Shown piece by piece: positions 17,119 through 26,564 of a stretch of DNA of 36,679 nt. Position 1 is the stretch's first letter; the number at the start of each line of letters is the position of its first letter. Source of the stretch: Bryobacterales bacterium (GTDB lineage Bacteria; Acidobacteriota; Terriglobia; Bryobacterales; UBA6623); the NCBI GenBank assembly GCA_022823865.1, contig JAJEHF010000151.1, positions 1-36,679 of the forward strand, given 5' to 3'. Position numbers and translations under genes: made by a program. The notes below the pieces were generated by a model. That model did not search any database. It was given only the letters and a program-made list of their open reading frames with translations, and was not told where the DNA came from.

Positions 17119-17982
17119 ATGAGCATCCTGGTAGACGAGACAAGCCGCGTGGTCGTGCAGGGCCTCGGGCGAGCGGGCCTCTTCCATGCCGAGCAATGCA
17201 TCCGGTTCGGCGCCAACGTCGTGGCCGGCGTGCATCCCGGCCGGGGCGGCAGCGAGGCGCTGGGGTTCCCGGTCTTCGACACGATGCGCGAGGCCGTCGC
17301 CGAAGCGCGGCCTGACGCTTCGCTGGCCTTCGTGCCGGCCGCCGGCGCGGCGGACGCGGTGCTGGAAGCCATCGAAGCGGAGCTGGCCCTCGTGGCCTGC
17401 ATCACGGAGGGGATTCCTGCCCGAGACATGGTCCGCGTGGCGGATGCCTTGCGCGGCAGCGCCACGCGCTTGATCGGGCCGAACTGTCCGGGAGTGATCT
17501 CGCCGGGGAAGTGCAAGCTGGGCATCATGCCAGGCCACATCCACAAGCCCGGATCGGTCGGAGTCGTCTCGCGCTCGGGCACGCTGACGTACGAGGCTGT
17601 CGGTCAGCTCTCGAGCCTTGGCATCGGCCAGTCGACCTGTATCGGGATCGGGGGCGATCCGGTCATCGGGACCAATTTCATCGACGTGCTGGAGATGTTC
17701 AACGAGGATTCCGACACCACTGGCATCATCATGATCGGAGAGATCGGCGGCACGGCCGAGGAGCAGGCCGCCGAATTCGTCAAGGGCCGCGTCAAGAAGC
17801 CGATCGTCGGATTCATCGCCGGGGCCACGGCGCCGCCGGGCCGCCGCATGGGTCATGCCGGGGCGATTATCTCTGGCGGGAAGGGCACAGCGGCCGAAAA
17901 GCAGGCGGCGATGGAAGCCGCCGGCATCGCAGTGGCGCCCACCCCGGCCGACCTTGGCTCGACCTTGGCCGCGCTGATTTGA
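17119..17982 (+). CDS. sucD: Succinyl-CoA synthetase alpha subunit
   Basis: A 287-residue CoA-binding subunit that carries the phosphohistidine intermediate. [16 protein letters not shown] is the Rossmann CoA-binding part (the canonical G-x-T-G is G-L-G-R here). [20 protein letters not shown] and [10 protein letters not shown] are standard, and [13 protein letters not shown] holds the phosphorylated His246. It pairs with SucC immediately upstream. Confidence 0.97.
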   Translation: MSILVDETSRVVVQGLGRAGLFHAEQCIRFGANVVAGVHPGRGGSEALGFPVFDTMREAVAEARPDASLAFVPAAGAADAVLEAIEAELALVACITEGIPARDMVRVADALRGSATRLIGPNCPGVISPGKCKLGIMPGHIHKPGSVGVVSRSGTLTYEAVGQLSSLGIGQSTCIGIGGDPVIGTNFIDVLEMFNEDSDTTGIIMIGEIGGTAEEQAAEFVKGRVKKPIVGFIAGATAPPGRRMGHAGAIISGGKGTAAEKQAAMEAAGIAVAPTPADLGSTLAALI

Positions 17983-18040
17983 AGCTAGCCTGCCGCTCTC
18001 GGACTGGCCTTGCCGACCGCATCGTGGAGGAACTGAACCC

Positions 18041-18460
18041 GTGGCACTGGAACGCACGCTGACCATCATCAAGCCCGACGCCGTCGCAGCCGGCAATTCC
18101 GAGCACATCATTGCTCACCTCGAGCGAGAGGGGTTCAAGATCGTCGCGATGAAGAAGATCACGCTGACGCGGGCGCAGGCGCAGGCCTTCTACGCCGTGC
18201 ACAGCCAGCGGCCCTTCTTTGACAGCCTGGTCGGCTTCATGACGTCCGGCCCGATCATTCCGATGGTCTTGGAGCGCGACAACGCCATCGTCGGCCTGCG
18301 CGAAGTCATGGGCGCAACCAATCCCGAGCAAGCCGAGGAAGGCACGGTGCGCAAGTTGTACGCCACCAACATCGAGCGAAACGCAATCCACGGCTCGGAC
18401 GCGCCGGAGACGGCGGTTGTCGAGCGGGCCTTTTTCTTCAGCGGTCTCGAACAGGGCTAG
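18041..18460 (+). CDS. ndk: Nucleoside diphosphate kinase
   Basis: A 139-residue enzyme that balances nucleoside triphosphates. MALERTLTIIKPDAV at the N-terminus, GLREVMGATNPEQA, and NAIHGSDA with the phosphorylated His117 are hallmark motifs. It starts at GTG with GGAGG upstream and lies 58 bases after sucD; sucCD-ndk linkage makes metabolic sense because the synthetase makes ATP or GTP. Confidence 0.97.
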   Translation: MALERTLTIIKPDAVAAGNSEHIIAHLEREGFKIVAMKKITLTRAQAQAFYAVHSQRPFFDSLVGFMTSGPIIPMVLERDNAIVGLREVMGATNPEQAEEGTVRKLYATNIERNAIHGSDAPETAVVERAFFFSGLEQG

Positions 18461-18480
18461 CGCGTCCTCGCGAGCACCCT
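18453..18480. terminator. Imperfect bidirectional hairpin between ndk and the carboxylase gene
   Basis: AGGG and CGCG (18453-18464) pair with CGCG and CCCT (18469-18480) around a four-base loop and a four-by-four internal loop. It spans the end of ndk and abuts the stop of the convergent carboxylase gene. Confidence 0.35.
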
Positions 18481-20030
18481 CACAGCGGTATGTTTCCGTG
18501 CTTCTTGCGCGGCGATCGCTCGGTCTTGTTGTCGAGCATTTCCAGCGCACGGCAGAGCTTGGCGCGCGTCTGGCTGGGCGCGATCACTTCATCGATCCAG
18601 CCCTTCTCCGCGGCGCGGTAGGGGTTGGCGAAACTGGCCGTGAACTCCTCGATCCGATCGCTGCGGAAGCGTTCCGGGTCGTCCGCCTCGGCGAGCTCGC
18701 GCCGATAGAGGATGTTCACAGCGCCCTCCGGGCCCATTACCGCGATCTCGGCGGTTGGGTAGGCGAAGTTCATGTCGGTGCGAATGTGCTTCGAGCCCAT
18801 CACGCAATACGCGCCGCCGTACGCCTTGCGCGTGATGACCGTGATCTTGGGCACGGTCGCCTCGCAGTAGGCGTACAGCAGCTTCGCCCCGTGCTTGATG
18901 ATGCCGCCGTATTCCTGGTCAGTGCCGGGCAGGAATCCCGGCACGTCCTCGAACGTAACGATGGGAATGTTGAACGCGTCGCAGAAGCGAACGAAGCGGG
19001 CGCCCTTCAGGGATGCGTTGATGTCGAGGCAGCCAGCCAGCACGGCAGGCTGGTTCGCGACGATGCCCACCGGCCGCCCGGCGAAGCGGGAGAAGCCGAC
19101 CACTATGTTCTGGGCGAAGTGCGCCTGCACCTCGAAGAAATAGGAGTCATCGACCACTCGGTGGATGATGTCGCGGATATCGTACGGAATGTCCGGTTCT
19201 GCCGGCACCACCTCGTCAAGGTCGGCATCGGCCCGGTCGGCCTTGTCCTCTGTGGCGCGCCAGGGCGGGTCGTCCAGGTTGTTCGACGGCAGGAACGACA
19301 GCAGCTCTCGGATCAGCTGCAGGCAGTGCGTGTCGTCGGCTGCCAAGAAATGCGCCACCCCGCTGGTTTCGTTGTGGGTGCGGGCGCCGCCAAGCGCCTC
19401 CTTGCCGACCTGCTCGTGCGTCACGGCGCGGATCACGTCCGGCCCGGTGACGAACATGTGGCTGGTTTGGTCCACCATGAGCACGAAATCCGTGATAGCG
19501 GGAGAATACACCGCCCCGCCGGCGCAAGGTCCCATCACTGCCGAGATTTGCGGCACCACGCCGCTGGCCAGGGTGTTGCGCAGGAAGATGTCGGCATAGC
19601 CGGCTAGCGAGGCCACGCCCTCGTGAATGCGCGCCCCGCCGGAATCGTTGAGCCCGATCACGGGCGCGCCGGTCTTCATGGCCAAGTCCATGATCTTGCA
19701 GACCTTCTTGGCGTTCTGGAGCGACAACGACCCGCCGAAAACCGTGAAGTCGTGCGCGAACGCATAGGCCGGCCGGCCATCGATCTTGCCGTAGCCGGTC
19801 ACGAAGCCATCGCCCGGAATCTTTTGCTGGGCCATTCCGAAGTCGATGCAGTCGTGCGTCACCAAGCGGTCCAGTTCTTGGAACGTGCCCTCGTCTAGCA
19901 ACAGCTCGAGCCGCTCGCGGGCTGCCAGCTTGCCCGCCTCCTTGTGCTTCTTGACCCGTTCCGGGCCGCCGCCCGCGAGCGCCTCTGCATTGCGCCGCTC
20001 GAGTTCGGCGCGTCTTTTGGCGAGATCCAT
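18480..20030 (-). CDS. Acyl-CoA carboxylase carboxyltransferase subunit (propionyl-CoA type)
   Basis: A 516-residue biotin-dependent carboxyltransferase, matching the length of propionyl-CoA carboxylase beta subunits. The start [20 protein letters not shown] at 20030 is the family's usual N-terminus. Crotonase-type oxyanion motifs are present in both halves: [20 protein letters not shown] and [17 protein letters not shown] (acyl-CoA half), then [20 protein letters not shown] and [14 protein letters not shown] (biotin half). It transfers carboxybiotin to propionyl-CoA or a similar acyl-CoA. The biotin carboxylase subunit is not in this window. It is divergent from the glycosyltransferase gene with only about 48 bases between starts. 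Confidence 0.93.
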   Translation of the reverse strand: MDLAKRRAELERRNAEALAGGGPERVKKHKEAGKLAARERLELLLDEGTFQELDRLVTHDCIDFGMAQQKIPGDGFVTGYGKIDGRPAYAFAHDFTVFGGSLSLQNAKKVCKIMDLAMKTGAPVIGLNDSGGARIHEGVASLAGYADIFLRNTLASGVVPQISAVMGPCAGGAVYSPAITDFVLMVDQTSHMFVTGPDVIRAVTHEQVGKEALGGARTHNETSGVAHFLAADDTHCLQLIRELLSFLPSNNLDDPPWRATEDKADRADADLDEVVPAEPDIPYDIRDIIHRVVDDSYFFEVQAHFAQNIVVGFSRFAGRPVGIVANQPAVLAGCLDINASLKGARFVRFCDAFNIPIVTFEDVPGFLPGTDQEYGGIIKHGAKLLYAYCEATVPKITVITRKAYGGAYCVMGSKHIRTDMNFAYPTAEIAVMGPEGAVNILYRRELAEADDPERFRSDRIEEFTASFANPYRAAEKGWIDEVIAPSQTRAKLCRALEMLDNKTERSPRKKHGNIPL

Positions 20031-20078
20031 GAGTTTCCACAAGTTATCACGGCGGCTGTCGGGGGCCAGCGCGAGCTC

Positions 20079-21281
20079 GTGATATGCTCCCACTTGGTCG
20101 ATACCCTTTTCTGGCTCTTCGCCGTCGCCGCCGTGCTGGCGACGCTGGCGTCTGTCAAGCGCGGCCGGCGGTTCTTGGAGTATGCCGAATCGCGTTCCAA
20201 GCAACCCTTGTCCGAGCCTGCCGGGGGCTGGCCGGCGGTCGCCCTGATCGTGCCTGTCAAAGGGGCCGAGCCCGGCTTGGCCGAGAACCTGCGCTCGCTG
20301 GGGCGGCAGGACTATCCCGACCTGGAACTGACGGTGTGCTACGCCGATGAAGGCGATGCCGCCGTCACCATAGCCAGGGCTACCTTGGGGCCGGAGTGTC
20401 GCTTCGTGGCCGCTGGCGAGCCGCCGCCCGACATCGGGGAGAAGATCCACAACTTGCGGGCCGCTGTCGAGGCGGTTGCCACAGATCGAGAGGTGCTGGT
20501 CTTCGCCGATTCAGACGGCCAGGTTCGAGCCGATTGGATCCGCAGGCTCGTGGCGCCGCTGGCCGACGAGGGCATCGGCGCCACGACGGCTTTCCGTTGG
20601 CACTTCCCGGAAGACGGCGGCTTCTGGCCGCTGCTCCGCAGCGTCTGGGATTCGGTCATCCCGACCATCATGGACAGCCAGGACCGCAGTTTCGCCTGGG
20701 GAGGGGGCACCGCGGTGTCGCGCGATGCGTTTCGCGCCGCCGGCGTGTTCGAGTACTGGCAGGGCGCTGTCAGTGACGACCTGCGGCTCACGCAGGCATT
20801 GCGCGATGCAGGCATGGGTGTCCGCTTCCTGCCCGAAGCGATGGTAGCGACAACCGGCCAGTGCGAGGGCTTGGACTTCTTGGCATGGGCCGTGCGGCAG
20901 GCCACCATCACGCGGGTCTATCGGTTCAAGACATGGCTGGCCGGCTGCTTGAGCCACATCGCCTATTGCGCGGCGCAAGCGCTCTGCGTGCTCAAACTAG
21001 TCCAAGGCGACCTGATCGCATTGTTTCCGCTGGCGCTGATCCTGCTGCCAGGCATGGCCAAGGGCGGCACCAGGGCCTACGTGTGCTCGCTGGTGTTCCC
21101 TGATCGCGAGGCTTGGCTCGAGCGCTATGGCTGGGCCTATTTCTGGCTCACTCCGCTGGCGACTTGGGTATGGCTCTACGCTTTCCTGCGGTCCGGACTG
21201 ACACGTCGCATCCGCTGGCGCGGCCGCACCTATGACTTGCTCAGCGAGACGCGGGTCCGCGAGGTTGGCCGGAGCCAGTGA
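20079..21281 (+). CDS. Membrane glycosyltransferase, ceramide glucosyltransferase-like
   Basis: A 400-residue GT-A glycosyltransferase anchored by an N-terminal membrane segment ([20 protein letters not shown]) and C-terminal hydrophobic segments. [20 protein letters not shown] opens the catalytic domain; [10 protein letters not shown] supplies Asp144 and Asp146, [14 protein letters not shown] the catalytic-base region (Asp233/234), and [11 protein letters not shown] takes the place of the (Q/R)xxRW motif. This order suits the GT21/GT2 group that glycosylates lipids, including HpnI-like and ceramide glucosyltransferases. I use GTG 20079; TTG 20094 is also possible. The acceptor lipid is unknown. 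It is convergent with the spermidine synthase-like gene. Confidence 0.8.
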   Translation: MICSHLVDTLFWLFAVAAVLATLASVKRGRRFLEYAESRSKQPLSEPAGGWPAVALIVPVKGAEPGLAENLRSLGRQDYPDLELTVCYADEGDAAVTIARATLGPECRFVAAGEPPPDIGEKIHNLRAAVEAVATDREVLVFADSDGQVRADWIRRLVAPLADEGIGATTAFRWHFPEDGGFWPLLRSVWDSVIPTIMDSQDRSFAWGGGTAVSRDAFRAAGVFEYWQGAVSDDLRLTQALRDAGMGVRFLPEAMVATTGQCEGLDFLAWAVRQATITRVYRFKTWLAGCLSHIAYCAAQALCVLKLVQGDLIALFPLALILLPGMAKGGTRAYVCSLVFPDREAWLERYGWAYFWLTPLATWVWLYAFLRSGLTRRIRWRGRTYDLLSETRVREVGRSQ

Positions 21282-21306
21282 CGTGCGCCCCTGCGCCGTC
21301 ACTGGC
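21274..21306. terminator. Bidirectional terminator embedding both stop codons
   Basis: GCCAGTGACG (21274-21283) and CGTCACTGGC (21297-21306) form a perfect ten-base-pair stem around a 13-base GC-rich loop. The TGA of the glycosyltransferase (21279-21281) and the TGA of the opposing gene (21299-21301 on the plus strand) sit in the two arms. Confidence 0.6.
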
Positions 21307-22912
21307 GCTCGACCAAGCGGATCACGGGGGCTAGCAGGTTGTCGACCGGGGCGTAGTCATCGGTCAGCACTAGCCCGCGCGAGCGTTCGCGCAACAGTGC
21401 CGTGTGCTGTGGCGAGAGCAGGTCCGCCGCGTACTTGACATAGTCAAGGTCTTGGACGGGCAGCAGGCGCGTCGATCCCACTACCACGAACGTGTCCCGC
21501 TCGTCTTCGTCGGTAGGCCCCCCGGGAGACGTGCCGAAGGTATACACGTAGGGGAACACCTGCTCCACGGTGTTGATCATGGCGCCCAAGAAGCGGCCCG
21601 AGCGGAAAACATCGATCGTGTTGGCCATGAACACGGAGTCGTCGCCCATCACGGCGCGGAGCTTGCGAACGTATTCCAGCGTTGTCAGGTGGAACGGGGG
21701 CGAATAGTGGTTGAACGCATCGTTGTAGACAAGGTCGAACTTGCCTTCGAGCTCGCCGCGCCGGGCTTGCAAGAAGAGTTCGTCGACCCGGTTGCGAGCG
21801 TCAAGGTGCACGATCCGGAGCGGCGTGTCAGGTTCGAGGTCAAACGTGTCGAATGCGGCTCGCGTCACCTGGGGGTCGATTTCGACGACCTCCCCGAATC
21901 CGCGCGGGAAGTGGCGCAGAAACCAGCGGGGGAAGACATAGCCCCCGCCCCCGAGGAATAGCGCGCGCACTTCTTGGTCGGGATGATAGGCCTGCACCGC
22001 CTCGTTGGTGATCCCCGCATAGATGCGCTCGTAGTCGTAGTGCAGATTATCGGGATCGTTCAGGTCTACGTAAGCATGGACCAAGTGGTCCAGTGTCATC
22101 GAGCGCAGGCCCGCAGTCTCGATGACCTCTTCCACGCGGATCACTGAATACTGCGACTCGTCGTGGTATAGCACCGCCTCCATGCGCGGCTCCCGGTAGC
22201 CGAGCCTCTCGCCGATCACCTGCGCCCACTGAAACGGCGCCCAGGCGGCGAACATGACCGCGATCAGAACGCCCGTCCACAGGTAGGGCAGCAGGCTGGC
22301 CCCGCCGTACAGGAGCGCGATCAGCAGCAGCACGCCGGCGACCGACAGCAGCACCGCCGTCGTGCCCATCTCGGCGATCAGCACGTAGCCGGTCAGGAAC
22401 GTGCCGAGGATGCTGCCGATGGCGCCCCACGAGTAGACATTGCCGATCGTGCGGCCGAGCTGCTGCCCCAGCGTAATGGCCATCTTGGCGGCCGAGGGGC
22501 TGATCATGCCCAGCAGGCACGACGGGGCGAAGAACACCAAAAAGACGTGCAGCGCAATCCGCACCGGCCATTCGAGCTCGCGCAGCGACTCCATGCCGCC
22601 GATGCGGTTGTTGAGGACCGGGATCAGCAGGCAGTTGGCCGAGGCGACCAAGAAGATCAGGCTGAGCGTCTCTTTGGGAGGGAAGCGGTCCGCGAGCCGT
22701 CCGCCGACGTAGTTGCCGGCGGCGATGCCAGACAGGACGATGCCGATGACCGAGGTCCAGGTGTAAAGCGAGCTTCCGACGTGGCGGGCGATGAGCCGGC
22801 CCGCCACGAGTTCGAGCACCATGATGCACAGGCTCGACACGAAGACCGTGGCGATCGGCACGATCCAGGCCCAGCGGGAAACGCTTGGATTGCTTGCTTG
22901 CTCGGAGTCCAT
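21299..22912 (-). CDS. Fused MFS-like membrane / spermidine synthase-like protein
   Basis: About 537 residues. The N-terminal half (residues about 15-250) contains a series of membrane segments such as VLELVAGRLIARHVGSSL and WTSVIGIVLSGIAAGNYVGG. The C-terminal half is a soluble Rossmann domain resembling spermidine synthase: ALFLGGGGYVFPRWFLRHFP (SAM-site loop), GEVVEIDPQVTRAAFD, and FDLVYNDAFNHYSPP, where Asp lies at the catalytic-base position. Such fusions are common in environmental bacteria; whether they make polyamines is unsettled. The ATG at 22912 gives a sensible short N-terminus; a TTG at 22972 would add 20 Arg/Gly/Ala-rich residues. No strong ribosome-binding site decides between them. 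Confidence 0.8.
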   Translation of the reverse strand: MDSEQASNPSVSRWAWIVPIATVFVSSLCIMVLELVAGRLIARHVGSSLYTWTSVIGIVLSGIAAGNYVGGRLADRFPPKETLSLIFLVASANCLLIPVLNNRIGGMESLRELEWPVRIALHVFLVFFAPSCLLGMISPSAAKMAITLGQQLGRTIGNVYSWGAIGSILGTFLTGYVLIAEMGTTAVLLSVAGVLLLIALLYGGASLLPYLWTGVLIAVMFAAWAPFQWAQVIGERLGYREPRMEAVLYHDESQYSVIRVEEVIETAGLRSMTLDHLVHAYVDLNDPDNLHYDYERIYAGITNEAVQAYHPDQEVRALFLGGGGYVFPRWFLRHFPRGFGEVVEIDPQVTRAAFDTFDLEPDTPLRIVHLDARNRVDELFLQARRGELEGKFDLVYNDAFNHYSPPFHLTTLEYVRKLRAVMGDDSVFMANTIDVFRSGRFLGAMINTVEQVFPYVYTFGTSPGGPTDEDERDTFVVVGSTRLLPVQDLDYVKYAADLLSPQHTALLRERSRGLVLTDDYAPVDNLLAPVIRLVERQ

Positions 22913-22993
22913 CGCACTGCCGCCGGGAGCGGCCGTTGCCCCTCCGCCAGATCGCGGCGGGCGGCGCTTCAAGCGTAGCGGATCAAGATCCCT

Positions 22994-24259
22994 CTAGCTT
23001 GGGATGCCGGGAACGGGAAACTCCGCGCACAGCGCCTGCACCTCGTCCTTGAGCTTCCGGAGGCCGGCCTCGTCGTCGGGCTTCCGCAAGGCCTCGAGCA
23101 TGAAGCCGCCCAATGCCTCCATCTCTGATTCGGCCATTCCCCGCGTCGTGGCGGCAGGCGTGCCGAGTCGGATACCGCTGGGGCGCAGCGGAGGGTTGGG
23201 GTCGTCGGGAACGACCTGCTTGTTGCAGGTGATCGCGATCTCGTCCAGGGCGTTCTCGGCCACTCGGCCGTTGATGCCGAAGCTGTGCACGCAGTCCACG
23301 ACCATCAGGTGGTTGGCCGTGCCGCCGGTGACTAGTTCGGCTCCCCCGTCGAGCAAGGCCCGGGCGAGCGCTCGGGCGTTCGCGAGCACCTGCTGGCAAT
23401 ATCGCTTGAACTCGGGTTGCTGGGCCTTGCCGAGAGCGACCGCGGTCGCGGCCACCTGATTCATGTGCGGCCCCCCTTGTAGGCCGGGAAAGACGGACTG
23501 GTCGATGGCCTTGCGGAACTCTCCCCGGCACATGATCATGCCTCCGCGCGGCCCGCGCATCGACTTGTGGGTGGTGGTGGTGACGAGGTCGAAGCCGGCG
23601 TCGAACGGATTGGCCAGCGCCTCTCCGGCGATTAGCCCGCCGATATGGGACACGTCGGCGAGGGTCAGTGCGCCGACCTCGTGAGCGATGTCCTTGAACG
23701 GCTTGTAGTCGTAGTCTCTCGGATACGAGGAGTAGCCGCAGACGATCATCTTGGGCCGGCGTTCCAGCGCGACCCGGCGCAGCTCGTCGAAATCGATGCG
23801 GCCCTCCGATTCGGGGTCGGTCTTGTAGCGGATCCAGTCGAACAGGCGCCCCATGTGAGACACCGGCGCGCCGTGGGTGAGGTGGCCGCCGTGGGAGAGG
23901 TCCATGCCCATCACGGTGTCGCCCGGCTGCAGCAGCGCCAGATACGCGGCGGCGTTCATGGGGGCGCCGGAGAGGGGCTGCACGTTGACATGGTCGCAGC
24001 GGAACAGCTGCTTGGCACGCTCGCGCGCCAGCCGCTCGATGGAGTCGGTGAACTCCTGTCCGCCGTAGTAGCGGCGTCCGGGGTAGCCCTCGGAGTACTT
24101 GTTGGTGAAGACGGAGCCGAGCGTGGTCAGCACTTCCGGGTAGGTGTAGTTTTCCGACGGGATCATTTCGACGCCAGAGGCTTGGCGCGCCTCCTCGCCG
24201 TTCAGCGCCGCGAAAATATCGGGGTCGTTGCGTTCTAGTAGGTCGCGGGACGAGAGCAT
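22994..24259 (-). CDS. glyA: Serine hydroxymethyltransferase
   Basis: A 421-residue PLP enzyme interconverting serine and glycine with tetrahydrofolate. EMIPSENYTYPEVLTTLGS, NKYSEGYPGRRYYGGQEFTD, and VTTTTHKSMRGPRGGMIM with the PLP lysine (Lys232) are diagnostic, and GIRLGTPAATTRGM near the C-terminus is standard. SENYTYP stands in for the commoner SENFTS/SENIVS. The ATG at 24259 (MLSSRDLLERNDPDIFAAL) fits the family start. It is divergent from the secreted beta-helix gene. Confidence 0.97.
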   Translation of the reverse strand: MLSSRDLLERNDPDIFAALNGEEARQASGVEMIPSENYTYPEVLTTLGSVFTNKYSEGYPGRRYYGGQEFTDSIERLARERAKQLFRCDHVNVQPLSGAPMNAAAYLALLQPGDTVMGMDLSHGGHLTHGAPVSHMGRLFDWIRYKTDPESEGRIDFDELRRVALERRPKMIVCGYSSYPRDYDYKPFKDIAHEVGALTLADVSHIGGLIAGEALANPFDAGFDLVTTTTHKSMRGPRGGMIMCRGEFRKAIDQSVFPGLQGGPHMNQVAATAVALGKAQQPEFKRYCQQVLANARALARALLDGGAELVTGGTANHLMVVDCVHSFGINGRVAENALDEIAITCNKQVVPDDPNPPLRPSGIRLGTPAATTRGMAESEMEALGGFMLEALRKPDDEAGLRKLKDEVQALCAEFPVPGIPS

Positions 24260-24398
24260 GCAAGTTTCCAAACTTTCTATTGTCACGCAATCCGTTCCAC
24301 CGGCCGTTGGGAGGCGCGAGCGGCCGCCGTCGGCCTTCACGAACCTTTAACGGACTTGTTGCATGCGAGTAACACGGCGCGGCTAGCCTTGGATTCTA

Positions 24399-24429
24399 GG
24401 TTCAGCGGCTGGGAGCGGCCAGCTGAACC
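24399..24429 (+). promoter_or_regulatory. Leader hairpin upstream of the beta-helix gene
   Basis: GGTTCAG (24399-24405) pairs with CTGAACC (24423-24429), and CTGG (24409-24412) pairs with CCAG (24419-24422), leaving a three-base bulge and a six-base loop. It ends 11 bases before the ribosome-binding site AAGGAG (24441-24446). It could stabilise the mRNA or control translation. Confidence 0.45.
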
Positions 24430-24454
24430 AAATGCACCTTAAGGAGAACACTGA

Positions 24455-26167
24455 ATGACACGCAACTGGATTGGGCGCCTGCTGGCGATCTCACTCTTTA
24501 CTATGCCGTTCGTCGCTGGGGCCCAAACCGCGGACGATGCCGCGATGAGCGGACCGCTCTCGCCGACGGCGATGAAGGCAATGATTTGGACAGACAAGCT
24601 CGGCTATTCGACGGACGAGCAGATGAAGGTGTATCTGACCCTTGATCCGATGGGCGACACGAACGCCTACACGTGCTTCGTCTACCGCGAGAATATCGAA
24701 ACCGGCGAGCGCCAGTACCTGCCGCTCACGGCCGGCGCAGTGCTGACCGACGACGTGGTGGACTCGGCGGGGCAGACTGTCGACAATGCCATGGCGGTCG
24801 CGGTATCGGCTATGGACCAGACTAGCATCTGGACTGGAAGCGTGCCGGCGCCCGGCCTGTGGCAGTGGGTTGGCGAACTGCGCAATGCCGACGCCACGCA
24901 GGTGGTGAAGAAGATCTACGGCAAATTCGTAGTCTCGCAGCAACCGAATGTAGAGCTCGGCTTCGACGGCACCGACACCGAGATCTCGACCGACACCACG
25001 TGGACCAACGACACCATTTACCGCATTCGGCACCAAGTCTTCGTCAACTCGGGCGCCACGCTGACCATCGAAGCCGGCACGCTGATCCAGGCGAACGGCC
25101 AGAATGCCGTCATCGTCGTGGAAAAGGGCGGCAAGATCATGGCCGAGGGCAGCCGTGAGGCTCCCATCGTGATGACCTGCGATGCAGCGGTCGGCCAGCG
25201 TGAATCGGGCTGCTGGGCGGGCCTGATTGTCTTGGGCAACGCTCCCATGACCCGCGGCACGGGCCTCGCCGAGGGCGTGATTCCCGAGACGCGGCCGGCG
25301 TATGGCGGTGACGATCCGATGGACTCCAGCGGCGTGCTGCGGTACGTGCGCGTTGAGTTCGCTGGCGTTGACTTCAACCCCGAGACCCAGCCCAACGCCT
25401 TCGGTTTCCATGGCGTGGGAGCCGGCACGGTGATCGACCACATCCAGGCGCACGAGGCCGAGGACGATGGCATCGAGTTCTTCGGCGGCAATGCCGATTG
25501 CATGTACTGCGTCTCTAGCGGCTCTAAGGACGATTCGCTCGACTGGGCGTTCGGCTGGCAGGGCACTGCGCAGTACGTATTCATCCAGCAGGACTCGCTG
25601 AGTGACAACGGTATCGAGGCCGACAACGACAGCTTGGGCTTCGACCGCACGCCGCGCTCTCACCCCAAGCTCTACAACGTCACGATGGTGGGCGGTTTGG
25701 CCCAAGACGAGAACACAAGTTCGGTTGACGGCATGCGGATTCGCGTCGGCACGGCGATCACAGCGCGCAATGTGCTGCTGACTGGCTTCGGCGGTGACGC
25801 GATTGACGTGCGCGACAACTCGCCATCGCTGTTCATGGACGGCACGAGCAGCATCAAGAATGCGATCATCCACGATAATGGCGACAATACGGGCGACGCC
25901 CAGATCGTGGGTGGCGTCGCGTCCTCCGTGGAGTACATGGACGTCGCCCCGGCGCTGGTCAACGTGCGGTTCGAGGCGAACCCCGATCCGCGCCCGATGT
26001 TGGGATCGCCGGCCCTGATGATCGGCAACGCTGCCACGCCTCCCGGCGCAGGCTCGCTTGACACGAGCGCGCAATTCATCGGCGCCTTCGGCGACGAGAA
26101 CTGGCTCGAAGAGTGGACTTTCTTCGGCGACGAATTCGACTACGACGTCGAAGAGGCCACCGAATGA
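24455..26167 (+). CDS. Large secreted protein, probable right-handed beta-helix
   Basis: A 570-residue exported protein. ATG 24455 has AAGGAG eight bases upstream, a strong site. Residues 1-23 are a signal peptide ending VAGAQ. The remainder is acidic and rich in Asp, Asn, Gly and Thr with short repeating strands (VFVNSGATLTIEAGTLIQAN, VIVVEKGGKIMAEGSREAPI, AHEAEDDGIEFFGGNADC), the pattern of parallel beta-helices. The DDGIEFFGG motif is shared with surface proteins annotated as hypothetical or lipoprotein in many marine and soil bacteria. Function is not known; a surface or outer-membrane-associated role is inferred. It has its own leader hairpin and terminator and so is probably transcribed alone and at a high level. 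Confidence 0.75.
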   Translation: MTRNWIGRLLAISLFTMPFVAGAQTADDAAMSGPLSPTAMKAMIWTDKLGYSTDEQMKVYLTLDPMGDTNAYTCFVYRENIETGERQYLPLTAGAVLTDDVVDSAGQTVDNAMAVAVSAMDQTSIWTGSVPAPGLWQWVGELRNADATQVVKKIYGKFVVSQQPNVELGFDGTDTEISTDTTWTNDTIYRIRHQVFVNSGATLTIEAGTLIQANGQNAVIVVEKGGKIMAEGSREAPIVMTCDAAVGQRESGCWAGLIVLGNAPMTRGTGLAEGVIPETRPAYGGDDPMDSSGVLRYVRVEFAGVDFNPETQPNAFGFHGVGAGTVIDHIQAHEAEDDGIEFFGGNADCMYCVSSGSKDDSLDWAFGWQGTAQYVFIQQDSLSDNGIEADNDSLGFDRTPRSHPKLYNVTMVGGLAQDENTSSVDGMRIRVGTAITARNVLLTGFGGDAIDVRDNSPSLFMDGTSSIKNAIIHDNGDNTGDAQIVGGVASSVEYMDVAPALVNVRFEANPDPRPMLGSPALMIGNAATPPGAGSLDTSAQFIGAFGDENWLEEWTFFGDEFDYDVEEATE

Positions 26168-26174
26168 CTCCGTC

Positions 26175-26210
26175 GAAGCCACCGGTTGATGTGCTTCAGC
26201 CGGTGGCTTC
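26175..26210 (+). terminator. Terminator of the beta-helix gene
   Basis: GAAGCCACCGG (26175-26185) and CCGGTGGCTTC (26200-26210) form a perfect 11-base-pair stem with a 14-base loop, eight bases after the stop codon. The following bases (CTCATCT) are pyrimidine-rich but not a true T-tract. Confidence 0.7.
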
Positions 26211-26564
26211 CTCATCTAGAACCCTTCTACCAAGAGGAGGAAGGGCTGCTCGGGCGCGGGATCGTAGCGGGCAAGAGCGCCATCCACGCCGGGCCGCCGA
26301 GGTGCGCTCGTCGCCCTAACCCCGGGTTCCCTCGGAGGCTCGTGACCGATCACAGCGGCACCGACCTGAGACTCGCGGAGCGGAGCGCGCCAGGCCCCTT
26401 GGTCGGCCGCACACAGCGGCCAATGGCGATGGCAGGCCGGAGTTGCAGGATCTTGCCGCTCAGTACGCGCGGTCGCGCGCGTCGACCAACGTTCATGGGG
26501 TGCTTGTAGCCGTGCCGGCGACGGCTCGTGCGATGCGAGCGCCGGCTGGATCGAGTGCGCCCGG
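26211..26564. other. Intergenic stretch with small hairpins
   Basis: About 350 bases between convergent genes with no supportable coding region. It contains GGCCGC/GCGGCC (26405-26421, five-base loop) and GGTCG/CGACC (26471-26487, seven-base loop), either of which might end transcription of the TonB-domain gene on the minus strand. Confidence 0.35.

Noticed and set aside
24491..26215. A 574-codon minus-strand open frame opposite the beta-helix gene.
   Set aside because: It mirrors the coding strand's third-position GC; the plus strand has the signal peptide, ribosome-binding site and terminator.
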